64,000 nucleotides of DNA from Methylobacterium soli (GTDB lineage Bacteria; Pseudomonadota; Alphaproteobacteria; Rhizobiales; Beijerinckiaceae), in the NCBI RefSeq assembly GCF_008806385.1, contig NZ_VZZK01000001.1, positions 372,001 through 436,000 on the forward strand, written 5' to 3'. Below are positions 36,775 through 45,836 of the stretch, one piece after another; within the stretch, counting starts at the first letter, position 1, and the number at the start of each line of letters is the position of its first letter. The position numbers and the translations under genes are program-made. The notes below the pieces were generated by a model. That model was not told the DNA's origin, did no database searches, and was given only the letters and a program-made list of their open reading frames with translations.

Positions 36775-36791
36775 GGTCCACGATATGGATC
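36775..36791. promoter_or_regulatory. Candidate IclR operator 2 overlapping the iclR start codon
   Basis: GGTCCA-CGATA-TGGATC matches operator 1 except for one base in the right arm and includes the ATG at 36785. Binding here would block translation or transcription of the regulator, implying autorepression. Confidence 0.5.
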
Positions 36792-37618
36792 ATCCGAAAT
36801 CAGTCTCGGCCCGCAAGGCTGTCCAGGCAACGGCCGGTGTCGGTGCTGGCGGAACACAGAGCGTCGATCGGGCCGCGACGCTCCTGATCCTTGTCGGCCG
36901 CGCAGGCCCCGCGGGCGCGCGCCTGGCGGACCTGATCGTCGAGACGGACCTGACCAAACCGACCGTGCACCGGATGCTGACGGCCCTGGTTCGTGCGGGC
37001 TTGCTGGACCAGGACCCGCAGACGCGACGCTATCATCTCGGTCCCGAGCTCTACGTGCTCGGCACGCTGGCGAGCGCGCGGTTCGGCCTGCACCCCGTGT
37101 CGATGAAATCCCTGGTTCGGCTGAGTCAGGAATCCGGTGACACCGCCTTCCTCTCGGTGGCGCACGATGTCTACGCGATCTGTCTCCACCGCGAGGATGG
37201 TCCCTACCCGATCAGGGTCCATTCCCTCCAGGCCGGCGACCGTCACCCTCTCGGGATCGGGGCGGGGAGCCTCGCGCTCCTGTCCGCCCTGTCCGATGCG
37301 GAGATCGATCAGATTCTCGACGTCAACGCGGATGTCCTCACAGGAAAATACGAGGCTTTCTCAGGTCCGACCTTGCGCAGGCTCGTGCAGGAGACCCGGC
37401 AGAGAGGATACGCGCTGAATCCCGGGATGCTGCTCACCGGATCCTGGGGGATCGGCGTGGCGATCCGGGGTGAGGCCGGCAAGCCGATCGGCGCCTTGTC
37501 CATCGCGGCGATCGAGGGACGGCTTGGCGAGAACCGCCAACGGGAGTTGGCCCAGATCTTACGGCGCGAAGCGCGCTCGATCGAGACACGCCTGCACCAG
37601 TTGGGGCGCCGATCCTGA
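36785..37618 (+). CDS. IclR family transcriptional regulator
   Basis: A 277-residue IclR-type protein. The N-terminal winged HTH (about 25-90) contains 'QSVDRAATLLILVGRAGP' and 'TDLTKPTVHRMLTALVRAGLL'. The C-terminal effector domain contains 'HREDGPYPIRVHSLQAGDRHPLGIGAGSLALLSAL', typical of the family. It is probably a ligand-dependent regulator of the divergent TRAP binding protein and perhaps of the acyl-CoA synthetase/thiolase operon. A matching operator lies over its own start codon. Confidence 0.93.
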   Translation: MDHPKSVSARKAVQATAGVGAGGTQSVDRAATLLILVGRAGPAGARLADLIVETDLTKPTVHRMLTALVRAGLLDQDPQTRRYHLGPELYVLGTLASARFGLHPVSMKSLVRLSQESGDTAFLSVAHDVYAICLHREDGPYPIRVHSLQAGDRHPLGIGAGSLALLSALSDAEIDQILDVNADVLTGKYEAFSGPTLRRLVQETRQRGYALNPGMLLTGSWGIGVAIRGEAGKPIGALSIAAIEGRLGENRQRELAQILRREARSIETRLHQLGRRS

Positions 37619-37880
37619 GGAATACGACAGGTCGTCGGATCAGGCGGACGGTCGGGGGTTGGTCTGCGAGCCCCCCGCTTCATGCCCAAGTCCTTCGGTC
37701 CCGACGGATTCTTTCCAGCAGCCGGATCCAGAGCCGGCGATCGGGTCGATTGATCGCTCCAACATGGCCTGAGCTCTCGGACAGGCTTGCGTTGATGACA
37801 TTCTGATCAAGGCGATATCTCTGCCTTGCCACTGCGAACGGATGATGAAGCGCTGCTCAAACATCGGACCATGATCCGAA

Positions 37881-37986
37881 ATGATTGAAAAACATTCAGC
37901 TATCATCCAGTAGAATGCTGATATGAATCTCCATTATTCAGTATATTTCCGATTGCGACAAACATTTATGAGCATTTTTCAATCAT
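37881..37986. repeat. AT-rich element bounded by 12-bp inverted repeats
   Basis: ATGATTGAAAAA (37881-37892) and its exact reverse complement TTTTTCAATCAT (37975-37986) enclose 82 bp that contain a nested inverted pair TCAGC/GCTGA. The element sits in the 482-bp AT-rich gap (37619-38100) between iclR and the GGDEF-EAL gene. No gene could be supported in this gap. It may be a structured RNA, a regulatory region or a small mobile-element remnant. Confidence 0.55.
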
Positions 37987-38100
37987 AGACGTATCATTAA
38001 CCAAAGACTGATCGAGGCGAATAGCACGGGAGAATTTAACGCGACATACAGTCAGGACGGTCCAGCATCGCTCTATTCGCTTTCTGATCGTCCGGATGCC

Positions 38101-40485
38101 ATGCTCAAGGTCGTCGGTTGTTTTGTCAATTCACACGACCTGTGGTTGGTCGCCCTCGCGGCGGCCATCTGCACCTTGGCGGCGATCACCGCAATCGAGC
38201 TGCTGCATCACGCGCGCAAGGCCACGCAGCAGCTCCGGGCCGTCTGGCTCTGCATCGCCGCCGTGGCCTGCGGTTCGGGAATCTGGGCCACCCATTTCGT
38301 CGCCATGCTGGCCTTCGAACCGAGTCTTCCCAGCGGCTACGATGTCAGTCTCACGACGCTCTCCCTCGTCTACGCGATCGTCTTGACCGGCATCGGCCTC
38401 GCGGTCGCCCTCGCGCGTAACATCCCGTTCACGCCGGTCATCGGCGGCACGATCCTGGGCGGCGGCATCGCGGCGATGCACTACACCGGTATGATGGCCT
38501 TCGAGATTGCGGGGCACATCCGCTGGGACCCGATGCTCGTGGCCGCCTCGCTCATCCTGGGCGCCGTGCTCGGCAGCGCCGCCCTGCCGGTTGCCCTCGG
38601 CCGGCAGGGCTTCCGCGCACGGGCGACGGGCGCTCTGCTGTTGCTCGTGGCGATCTGCAGCCATCACTTCACCGCCATGGGTGCGGTCACGATCGTTCCG
38701 GATCCGAGCCTCGTGATCTCGGAGGCCGCGATTCCGGCGCGCTGGCTCGCCGTGGGCGTCTCGCTGGCGAGCGTCGCCATCCTGATGTTTGCCTGCGCGG
38801 CGCTCGCCCTCGATGTCCGCGAGCGTCGCCACGCGGCGCTGGAACGGGAGCGCCTGAATAGTCTCGCCAACGCCGCCGTCGAAGGCCTCGTCGTCTGCCG
38901 GGGCGACAGCATCGTGAGCGCCAATGACAGCTTCGGCAAGCTCGTGGGCATGCCGGCCTCCGACCTGTCCGGATGCCTTCTCTCCCGCTTCCTGCCGGAG
39001 GCGGCGACGCGCTTGGCCCTGGCCAGCCAGTCGGACCAGGCGATCGAGGCGGAGCTGTGCGAAGCCGGAGGGGGCACGATCCCGGTCGAGCTGATCATGC
39101 GGCCGGTGACCTACGGCGACCAACCCCATTATGCCGTCGCCGTGCGCGATCTCCGATCCCGGCGCCGGGCGGAAGGTCAGATCCAGTTCCTCGCGCATCA
39201 CGACGCGCTCACGGGTCTCGCCAACCGGACGAGCTTCAATCAGCGGATCGAGCAGGAATTGAAGCTGGCCGAGGCCGGCGGCCGGAAGCTCGCGATGCTC
39301 TGCCTCGACCTCGACCGGTTCAAGGAGGTCAATGACCTGTTCGGTCACACGGCCGGCGACACGATGCTCGTCAACGTGGCGCGCACCGTCACGGAGATCC
39401 TCGACGAGACGCAGATGATGGCGCGGCTCGGCGGCGATGAGTTCGCCATCCTGATGCCCTGTGATCACGCGGTCGCGGCGGGGCGCCTGGCGGAGCGGAT
39501 CCTGGAAGCGCTGTGCAGCCGCAACGGTGATGCCGCCGGTCCGGTCATCGCCACCAGCGTCGGGATCGCGCTCTATCCCGACGACGCGACCGATCGGGCC
39601 ATGCTCCTGAGCTACGCCGACACGGCCCTCTATCGGGCGAAATCCGAGGGCCGCGGCACCTATCGCTTCTTCGAGGCCAAGATGGGCGCGCAGGTGCGTG
39701 ACCGCCGGCTGCTGGAGCACGACATGCGCCACGCCATCGCGCGGGGCGAGATGCATCTTGTCTATCAGCCCCAGACCGATGTCACGACCGGAGCGGTGAT
39801 CGGCTTCGAGGTGCTCCTGCGCTGGCAGCATCCCGAGCGCGGCGCCGTCTCCCCGGCCGTATTCATCCCGATCGCCGAGGAGAGCGGCATCATCCTGCAG
39901 ATCGGCGAGTGGGTGCTGCGCGAAGCCTGCCGGGAGGCCGCGAGCTGGGCGAACCCGCTCTCGGTGGCCGTCAACGTGTCGGCCGTCCAGATCCTCGCGC
40001 CGCATTTCATCCAGATCGTGCATGAGGTCCTGTTCCAGACCGGGTTGAAGCCCGGGCGGCTCGAGATCGAGATCACCGAGACGGCCCTGATCCGGGATCC
40101 GCCGCGCGCCCATTCGAACCTGCACCAGCTCAAGGCCCTTGGCGTGCGGCTCGCCATGGACGATTTCGGAACGGGCTATTCCTCGCTCTCGAACCTGCGT
40201 TCCTATCCCTTCGACAAGATCAAGATCGACGGCTCCTTCATCAAATCGGTGGACACGAACGCGCAGACGGCCGCGATCGTGCGGTCGGTGCTGGGCCTCG
40301 GCCGCGGCCTGGGATTGCCTGTCCTGGCGGAGGGCGTCGAGACCGAGGGTGAACTCGGCTTCCTCGTCGCGGAGAACTGCGAGGCCGCCCAGGGCTATCT
40401 GCTGGGTCGGCCGGCTCGGATCGGCCAGTTCTCGGAGCATACGCACGGTCTCCGGACCCCGGACCGGCCGGCGCTGGTGGCGTGA
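38101..40485 (+). CDS. MHYT-PAS-GGDEF-EAL membrane c-di-GMP protein
   Basis: A 794-residue protein. The N-terminal MHYT domain (about 1-245) has seven helices with three repeats ('WATHFVAM', 'AAMHYTGM', 'CSHHFTAM') proposed to bind copper. A PAS-like domain (about 255-350), GGDEF (about 360-520) with an intact 'RLGGDEF' near 443, and EAL (about 535-780) with the motif as EVL in 'GFEVLLRW' near 569 follow; other EAL residues ('NVSAVQ', 'DDFGTGYSSLSNL', 'EGVET') look intact. It could make and/or degrade c-di-GMP in response to a gas or metal ligand. Confidence 0.95.
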   Translation: MLKVVGCFVNSHDLWLVALAAAICTLAAITAIELLHHARKATQQLRAVWLCIAAVACGSGIWATHFVAMLAFEPSLPSGYDVSLTTLSLVYAIVLTGIGLAVALARNIPFTPVIGGTILGGGIAAMHYTGMMAFEIAGHIRWDPMLVAASLILGAVLGSAALPVALGRQGFRARATGALLLLVAICSHHFTAMGAVTIVPDPSLVISEAAIPARWLAVGVSLASVAILMFACAALALDVRERRHAALERERLNSLANAAVEGLVVCRGDSIVSANDSFGKLVGMPASDLSGCLLSRFLPEAATRLALASQSDQAIEAELCEAGGGTIPVELIMRPVTYGDQPHYAVAVRDLRSRRRAEGQIQFLAHHDALTGLANRTSFNQRIEQELKLAEAGGRKLAMLCLDLDRFKEVNDLFGHTAGDTMLVNVARTVTEILDETQMMARLGGDEFAILMPCDHAVAAGRLAERILEALCSRNGDAAGPVIATSVGIALYPDDATDRAMLLSYADTALYRAKSEGRGTYRFFEAKMGAQVRDRRLLEHDMRHAIARGEMHLVYQPQTDVTTGAVIGFEVLLRWQHPERGAVSPAVFIPIAEESGIILQIGEWVLREACREAASWANPLSVAVNVSAVQILAPHFIQIVHEVLFQTGLKPGRLEIEITETALIRDPPRAHSNLHQLKALGVRLAMDDFGTGYSSLSNLRSYPFDKIKIDGSFIKSVDTNAQTAAIVRSVLGLGRGLGLPVLAEGVETEGELGFLVAENCEAAQGYLLGRPARIGQFSEHTHGLRTPDRPALVA

Positions 40486-40727
40486 ATTCGCCCCTGTGAA
40501 CAGCACAGGATTCCAGCAACCGAGACGACGGCAACGGAGGCAAGCTTTCCCGCCCGAGGGGATCCCGGCCAAAACCACCCACCGATGAACGGCCAGGCGC
40601 CTCTATGCTCGTCGGGATTGATGCGCCCAGAAACAATTATCGATCGAACTGTCCGAAACCTGCCCAGAACGAGCTTCGCCGCAAACGCGTTTCAGTCCAG
40701 GGAGGGTGTTTGTTCGGAGGTGCGACC

Positions 40728-41279
40728 ATGAAACGTTTTGCGCTTTCAGCAGCAGCGATCCTCGCCGCTCTGGCATTTGCACCCGACCCCGCGGATGCGC
40801 GCGGCTTCGGCGGTGGCGGCGGGTTCCGTGGAGGCGGCTTCGGGGGTGGTGGGTTCCGCGGAGGCGGCTTCGGAGGTGGTGGGTTCCGCGGCGGCTTTGG
40901 CGGCGGCGGCTGGCGCGGCGGCTTCGGCGGAGCAGGGTTCCGAGGCGGCTTCGGTGGCTGGCGCGGTGCGGGCGTCGGCTGGCGCGGTGCAGGCGTCGGC
41001 TGGCGGGGGGCGGGCTGGCGCGGTCCGGGCTTCGGTTGGCGAGGCGCCGGCTGGCGTGGCTATGGATGGCGTGGCCATGGCTGGCGCGGCGGCTACGGTT
41101 GGGGCCTGGCCGGTCTTGGCCTCGGCCTCGCGGTCGGCTCCGGTCTCGGCTACGGCTACGGCAGCCCCTGGTGCAGCGCCTACGATCCCTACTGCAACGG
41201 GTACGGCTACGGGTACGCGCCGGCGGGCTATTACGGCTACGGCTATTACGGACGCCCCTATTACGGCTGGGCCTACTGA
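40728..41279 (+). CDS. Secreted Gly-rich low-complexity protein
   Basis: A 183-residue protein. A signal peptide ('ALSAAAILAALAFAPDPADA') is followed by repeated 'GGGFRGGGFG' units, then 'GWRGAGVGWRGAGW' units, a hydrophobic 'LAGLGLGLAVGSGLGYGYG' and a Tyr/Gly C-terminus with two Cys. The composition recalls surface or cell-wall Gly-rich proteins; no function can be assigned. ATG 40728 has a GGAGGTG ribosome site. It is followed directly by an 88-bp dispersed repeat. Confidence 0.8.
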   Translation: MKRFALSAAAILAALAFAPDPADARGFGGGGGFRGGGFGGGGFRGGGFGGGGFRGGFGGGGWRGGFGGAGFRGGFGGWRGAGVGWRGAGVGWRGAGWRGPGFGWRGAGWRGYGWRGHGWRGGYGWGLAGLGLGLAVGSGLGYGYGSPWCSAYDPYCNGYGYGYAPAGYYGYGYYGRPYYGWAY

Positions 41280-41288
41280 GCGCGCACC

Positions 41289-41376
41289 GCCGAACTGGAG
41301 AGCGGTTCGGCGCGCGAGCGCGTCACATCGAGGACTGAGCGCCGCTCCCGGTAGCAAGGCAATCGGGAACGGCGCC
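41289..41376. repeat. Dispersed 85-90 bp repeat, copy A
   Basis: It begins GCCGAACTGGAGAGCGGTT and contains the segment GACTGAGCGCCG. It can form two hairpins: GCCGAAC with GTTCGGC (41289-41311), and GCGCCGCTCCCG with CGGGAACGGCGC (near 41340-41375). Copy B at 49731-49816 shares about three quarters of its bases in the same order. It lies between convergent genes, ten bases after a stop codon. Confidence 0.65.
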
Positions 41377-41522
41377 AGAGCGCCAGCCTGCTCCAGCACG
41401 CACGCGAAGGGGTCCCGGTCGGGATTGTCCCGCCGCGCCCCCGTCCGCATCGTCGCGAGGCGTTGCGCTTGAGGACCAACGCAGCGACACCAGCGCAGGT
41501 CGTTCGGTGATGACGCTGCGCT

Positions 41523-42134
41523 CTACTTGAGGCTCAACGGCCCCAGTCTGCCCCGGAGCGGCATCGCCGCGCGCGGATCCCGGGTCAGCCCTGCCCAGCA
41601 CCAGGACAGGCCGGCCGCGAGCAGGTCGCAGGAGACGAAGAGGCCGATCGCCCAAAGGCCGGACAGGGGCCATTGCTGGATGATGGCGGCTCCGAGCAGC
41701 ACCGAGACCAGTGCCAACAGAATGACCGCGGTGCGGGAGGTCCTCACCTCGTGGATGACGGCCCAGACAGCCCGGGCGATACCCGATGCGATCAGCACGA
41801 GGCCGAGCACCAAGGTGAGAGCCACCGAGGCCTGCACGGGCTGCGTCACCGCGAACAGGCCGCCAGCGACATACAGCGCGCCGGCCAGGACCCGGGCCGC
41901 GCGCGAATGCCACGGCTCGCTCTCGCGCGTCTGAGCCACGGCCTCGATGATCTCCGCGGCCCCGGCCATCAGCAGCAGGACGCCGTACCAGAGGGTGCTG
42001 GCGACGGTGAACACCGCGCTCATGTACAGGCCCGCGAGCCCCAGGATGAGGAGAACGATGCCCGCGGCGAGGAACCACCACCGGCTCGGCCGAGCACCGA
42101 AGGCCGGATCCTTCGAGGCCACATTGTCGCCCAT
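41523..42134 (-). CDS. HdeD/DUF308 family membrane protein
   Basis: A 203-residue protein with six hydrophobic helices in three pairs, as in HdeD: 'WWFLAAGIVLLILGLAGLYM', 'LWYGVLLLMAGAAEIIEAV', 'LAGALYVAGGLFAVTQPVQASVALTLVLGLVLIASGIARAVWAV' and 'VILLALVSVLLGAAIIQQWPLSGLWAIGLFVSCDLLAAGLSW'. HdeD is linked to acid resistance in E. coli; the role in alphaproteobacteria is unknown. The gene is alone, convergent with the Gly-rich protein gene. Confidence 0.88.
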   Translation of the reverse strand: MGDNVASKDPAFGARPSRWWFLAAGIVLLILGLAGLYMSAVFTVASTLWYGVLLLMAGAAEIIEAVAQTRESEPWHSRAARVLAGALYVAGGLFAVTQPVQASVALTLVLGLVLIASGIARAVWAVIHEVRTSRTAVILLALVSVLLGAAIIQQWPLSGLWAIGLFVSCDLLAAGLSWCWAGLTRDPRAAMPLRGRLGPLSLK

Positions 42135-42675
42135 GCGCCGTCTCCCTGGACATCGGCACGGTAGCCTACGCCGACGGCGATCCGAGGCTTGATCCGATGA
42201 GACAGTCGCGCGGGTCAGGCCCTTGGGTGCGATGGATACGCAAGGTGCGAAGCGACGGGGCGAACGTCCTCCGATTGCCTGGATACGGTATCCGACGATG
42301 AGACAGGCGGCCTCGCTTCGGAGTGGAGCGCCGGTCCGCTCATGCTAGACTGGCGCCTCATCACGGAGTCGACGCAGGGGAGACTGGAGACCGGCATCGA
42401 ACGCGCGCTTTCCATTCCGTCGTGACCTGACCTCACCGATCGGACCTGCCCGTGCTTCCGATCCTCGAGAGGCGGATGCGGGATCGCGCCTCCTGGTGCT
42501 CGGCGCGCCGGCCAATGCCGGAGATCCATCGGCAGGGCGGAACGGTGTCCTTGTCGTCCGCGCAGGATTCGGCTGGGGCGATCGCCACCGGGTTCGCGGT
42601 TGGCGCAGAACCAGCACCTCTGAACCGTCACGGCGAAAGCGCCCGTGATGGGCTCGATGGCTGAGGAGGCCGGAC
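42135..42675. other. 541-bp intergenic region with GGATAC-G-GTATCC palindrome
   Basis: This lies between the divergent HdeD gene and the 172-residue gene. The 13-bp palindrome at 42281-42293 may be a regulator site. A TAGACT -10-like hexamer lies near 42346. No gene with a convincing start or protein could be found on either strand. Confidence 0.35.
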
Positions 42676-43194
42676 ATGGGTGTGGGCATTGCGTCCGAGC
42701 GGCGGCTCCTCTCGGAAGACGAGTTCGAACGGGTCAAGCTCAGCCATTACCCGGATCTCGGCAAGCTCGCGCCGGACGAGACGCTCGCCTTGGCCCGGTG
42801 GCTGCGCGAGCGCCGTCATCGCATCCGGGACATCGTCGCGGCGCGACGGCGCGCTCGGCGGGGCAAGGCCGCTGCATCTGGCATCGGGGCGCCCGAGGCC
42901 AGCGAGCGCGGCCTGTCCGAGAAGAAGCAGGTTTTCGCGCGCGCCATTCGGCGGGTGAACGCGCGTCTCGATCAGGGGCGGGCCGAACGCCGACGCGAGC
43001 GGATACGCACGAATTTCGACGCGGCTCTGGGGCGCAAGCGCGCCGCGATCCGGCACCATCCGGAACCGGGCGAGACCTCGGTCGACGGCATGCCGCCGAT
43101 CGGGAGCGATCGACGTACCGTCACGACCGAGCGAAGTGAGATCGGGCGCGTTTCGCAGGCGGTGAAGGACGCACAAGCCCGGCGCGACAGCTGA
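42676..43194 (+). CDS. Basic hypothetical protein
   Basis: A 172-residue, Arg-rich protein. The first 60 residues ('LSEDEFERVKLSHYPDLGKLAPDETLALARWLRERRHRIRDIVAARRRARRGKA') look like an ordered helical domain. The rest is charged and probably disordered. ATG 42676 has a GAGGAGG ribosome site. The organisation suggests a cytoplasmic nucleic-acid- or partner-binding protein. I do not recognise a family. The patatin gene follows after 68 bp, so they may be co-transcribed. Confidence 0.7.
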   Translation: MGVGIASERRLLSEDEFERVKLSHYPDLGKLAPDETLALARWLRERRHRIRDIVAARRRARRGKAAASGIGAPEASERGLSEKKQVFARAIRRVNARLDQGRAERRRERIRTNFDAALGRKRAAIRHHPEPGETSVDGMPPIGSDRRTVTTERSEIGRVSQAVKDAQARRDS

Positions 43195-43262
43195 CGACGC
43201 CCGGACCTGCTTTCGCGGCCGGCGCCTCGAAGCTGCGGGCCGGCCCCGCATCGGAGGCACAC

Positions 43263-44303
43263 ATGGCTCCCGCCCGCGACCGGCTCGATTCCGACCCGCT
43301 TCTGATCGACCTTGCGCTGCAGGGCGGCGGGGCGCACGGCGCCTTCACCTGGGGCGTGCTCGATCGGCTGCTCGAAGAGCGCCAGTTGGAGATCGAGGCC
43401 ATATCCGGCACCTCGGCCGGAGCCATGAACGCCGCGGTGCTGGCTCACGGCTATTGTCAGAACGGGCCGGCTGGGGCGAAGGCCGCGCTCGAAGGGTTCT
43501 GGCGGCAGGTCTCCGATGCCGCGCGGTTCAGTCCGTTCCGCCGCGGCCCTTTGGACGTCCTGCTCGGGCGCTGGTCCCTCGATCATTCGCCGCTCTTCGC
43601 CGCCATGGACATGATGGCGCGTGTGGTCTCGCCCTATGACCTCAATCCCGCCGGCGCCAATCCACTCCGCGCGATCCTGGCGGACACGGTCGATTTCCCC
43701 GGCCTCGCACGCAGCCCGATCAAGCTGTTCGTCACGGCGACGAATGTCCGGAGCGGCCGGGGACGCGTGTTCCGCAATGCCGACTTGAGCCCCGATGTGC
43801 TGCTGGCCTCGGCCTGCCTCCCGACGCTGTTCCAAGCCGTCATGATCGAAGGCGACGCCTACTGGGATGGCGGATATGCCGGCAATCCGACGATGACGCC
43901 GCTCATCCGCGATTGCGAATCCCAGGACACGCTCCTGGTTCAGATCAATCCGATCGAGCGGCCGGGACCGCCGACCTCGGCCAGGGAGATCACCAACCGC
44001 CTCAACGAGGTCTCGTTCAACGCCGTCCTGATGAAGGAACTCAGGATGATGGCCCTGCTCGGGCGTGTCGCCAGCCCGACCGACGAGGAGGGCGCACGAT
44101 GGGCCGGGATGCGGATCCATCGGATCTCCAGCGCGATGATGCTGGATCTCGGCTATTCCTCCAAGCTCAATGCCGAGTGGCCGTTTCTCGTCATGCTGCG
44201 CGACGAGGGGCGACGCGCGGCCTCCGAGTTCCTGGACCGGCACCGACTGGATCTCGGCCAGCGCTCGTCTCTCGACCTCGATGCCTTCCTCCACGGGATC
44301 TGA
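43263..44303 (+). CDS. Patatin-like phospholipase
   Basis: A 346-residue lipid acyl hydrolase. The oxyanion loop 'LALQGGGAHGAFTWGVLDRLLEE', the nucleophile elbow 'ISGTSAGAMNAAVLAHG' (Ser-Asp dyad) and 'YWDGGYAGNPTMTPLI' with the catalytic Asp are all intact. The subgroup is like the RssA/YjjU-type cytoplasmic patatins. It starts at ATG 43263 with a GGAGGC ribosome site and ends only 3 nt before the GntP-type permease gene, so the two are co-expressed. Confidence 0.93.
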   Translation: MAPARDRLDSDPLLIDLALQGGGAHGAFTWGVLDRLLEERQLEIEAISGTSAGAMNAAVLAHGYCQNGPAGAKAALEGFWRQVSDAARFSPFRRGPLDVLLGRWSLDHSPLFAAMDMMARVVSPYDLNPAGANPLRAILADTVDFPGLARSPIKLFVTATNVRSGRGRVFRNADLSPDVLLASACLPTLFQAVMIEGDAYWDGGYAGNPTMTPLIRDCESQDTLLVQINPIERPGPPTSAREITNRLNEVSFNAVLMKELRMMALLGRVASPTDEEGARWAGMRIHRISSAMMLDLGYSSKLNAEWPFLVMLRDEGRRAASEFLDRHRLDLGQRSSLDLDAFLHGI

Positions 44304-44306
44304 CCG

Positions 44307-45761
44307 ATGGGGCTGCTCGGCATCGCGATCGGTCTCGGGCTTCTGGTCGGCTTGGCGTATCGCGGATGGAGCATCTTGCTGCTCGCGCCGGCGGCGTCCC
44401 TGGTCGCCGCGCTCTTCGCGCGGGAGCCACTCCTGGCGCACTGGACGCAGACCTTCATGGGCGCGGCCGCCCACTTCGTTGGGCAATATTTTCCGCTCTT
44501 CCTCCTCGGGGCCCTGTTCGGGAAACTGATGGAGGATAGCGGCTCCGTGACGGCCGTGGCGGACGCGATGACCCGCTGGTTGGGTCCTGGCCGCACGATC
44601 CTCGCCGTGGTCCTGGCTGGCGCGCTCGTCACCTATGGCGGCGTCAGCCTCTTCGTGGCGTTCTTCGTGCTGGCACCGATGGCACAGAAGATGTTCCGGG
44701 CTTCCGGCATTCCGCGTCGCCTGATGCCGGCGGCGATCGTCCTCGGCACGTCGACCTTCACGATGTCGGCCATGCCCGGGACGCCCTCGATCCAGAACGC
44801 GATCCCGATGCCGATTTTCGGCACGACGCCGTTTGCCGCCCCCGGCTTGGGGCTGATCGCCTCAGCCATCATGCTGGCCTTCGGGCTCTGGTGGCTGAGG
44901 CGAGCCGAGACCCTGGCCCGCGGCGCCGGGGAAGCCTTCGGCGAGGGGTCGCCACCCTCCGCACAGGTGCTTGCCGCCGACGACAAGCTGCGCGAGCGGG
45001 CCGTCATCGCCCGGGAATTCGATCCGGCCGAGATCGATCATGGCCCTCCGGCCTCCCGGCCTCCTGGCGTCGTCGTCGCCATGCTTCCCCTCGCGATCGT
45101 GATCCTCGTCAACCTCACGCTCTCCCTCATCGTGCTGCCACGCCTCGATTTCACCTATCTCGGCGAGGCCCGTTGGGGCGCCACCTCCTTCGCGGCGGTT
45201 GCCGGCGTGTGGTCGGTGGCCGTGGCTCTTGCCAGCGCCTGCATCACCGTCGTCCTGCTCAACCGGGCCCGGTTGCCCAGCTTGCGCGAGAGCGTGGATG
45301 CGGGCGCCAACGCTTCGGTGCTCCCGGTTCTCAGCGTCGCGAGCCTCGTCGGATTCGGCGCCGTCGTGGCGGCGATGCCCGCCTTCGCCGTCGTGCGTGA
45401 CGCGGTGCTCGGGGTCGGCGGCGGTCCCCTCGTCTCGCTGGCGGCATCGACCAACGCCCTGTCGGCCCTGACTGGCTCCGCCTCCGGCGGCCTGACGATC
45501 GCGCTCGATACCCTTGGGCCGACCTACCTCGCACGGGCGGCGGAGATCGGGCTGAGCCCGGACCTCCTCCATCGGGTCGCGGTGATCGGAGCCGGAACCC
45601 TCGACAGTCTGCCGCATAACGGCGCCGTGATCAGCCTGCTGTCGGTCTGCGGCGCGACCCATCGCGACAGCTACCGCGACATCGTCCTGGTTGGCATCGC
45701 CGGCCCGATCGTCGCGCTTCTGGGCGTGATCCTGCTCGGCTCGATGCTGGGTTCGTTCTGA
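44307..45761 (+). CDS. GntP family permease
   Basis: A 484-residue membrane protein with 12 or more helices. Family marks include 'GQYFPLFLLGALFGKLMEDSGSV', 'TYGGVSLFVAFFVLAPMAQKMF', 'TFTMSAMPGTPSIQNAIPMPIFGTTPFAAPGLGLIAS' and 'RVAVIGAGTLDSLPHNGAVISLLSVCGATHRDSY'. GntP proteins import gluconate or hydroxy acids with protons; this subgroup resembles the one next to 3-hydroxybutyrate or fatty-acid genes. Pairing with a patatin might mean uptake of hydroxy fatty acids (inference). Confidence 0.9.
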   Translation: MGLLGIAIGLGLLVGLAYRGWSILLLAPAASLVAALFAREPLLAHWTQTFMGAAAHFVGQYFPLFLLGALFGKLMEDSGSVTAVADAMTRWLGPGRTILAVVLAGALVTYGGVSLFVAFFVLAPMAQKMFRASGIPRRLMPAAIVLGTSTFTMSAMPGTPSIQNAIPMPIFGTTPFAAPGLGLIASAIMLAFGLWWLRRAETLARGAGEAFGEGSPPSAQVLAADDKLRERAVIAREFDPAEIDHGPPASRPPGVVVAMLPLAIVILVNLTLSLIVLPRLDFTYLGEARWGATSFAAVAGVWSVAVALASACITVVLLNRARLPSLRESVDAGANASVLPVLSVASLVGFGAVVAAMPAFAVVRDAVLGVGGGPLVSLAASTNALSALTGSASGGLTIALDTLGPTYLARAAEIGLSPDLLHRVAVIGAGTLDSLPHNGAVISLLSVCGATHRDSYRDIVLVGIAGPIVALLGVILLGSMLGSF

Positions 45762-45836
45762 GAGCCGGCACCCTGCGGGCGACATCGCGCAGGATGCCTC
45801 CGAGCCGCCGATCGATACCGGAGCGCGTCAGCCCTC

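Noticed and set aside
37640..37906. 88-residue minus-strand frame between iclR and the GGDEF-EAL gene
   Set aside because: No ribosome site, its start overlaps the AT-rich inverted-repeat element, and the product looks random.
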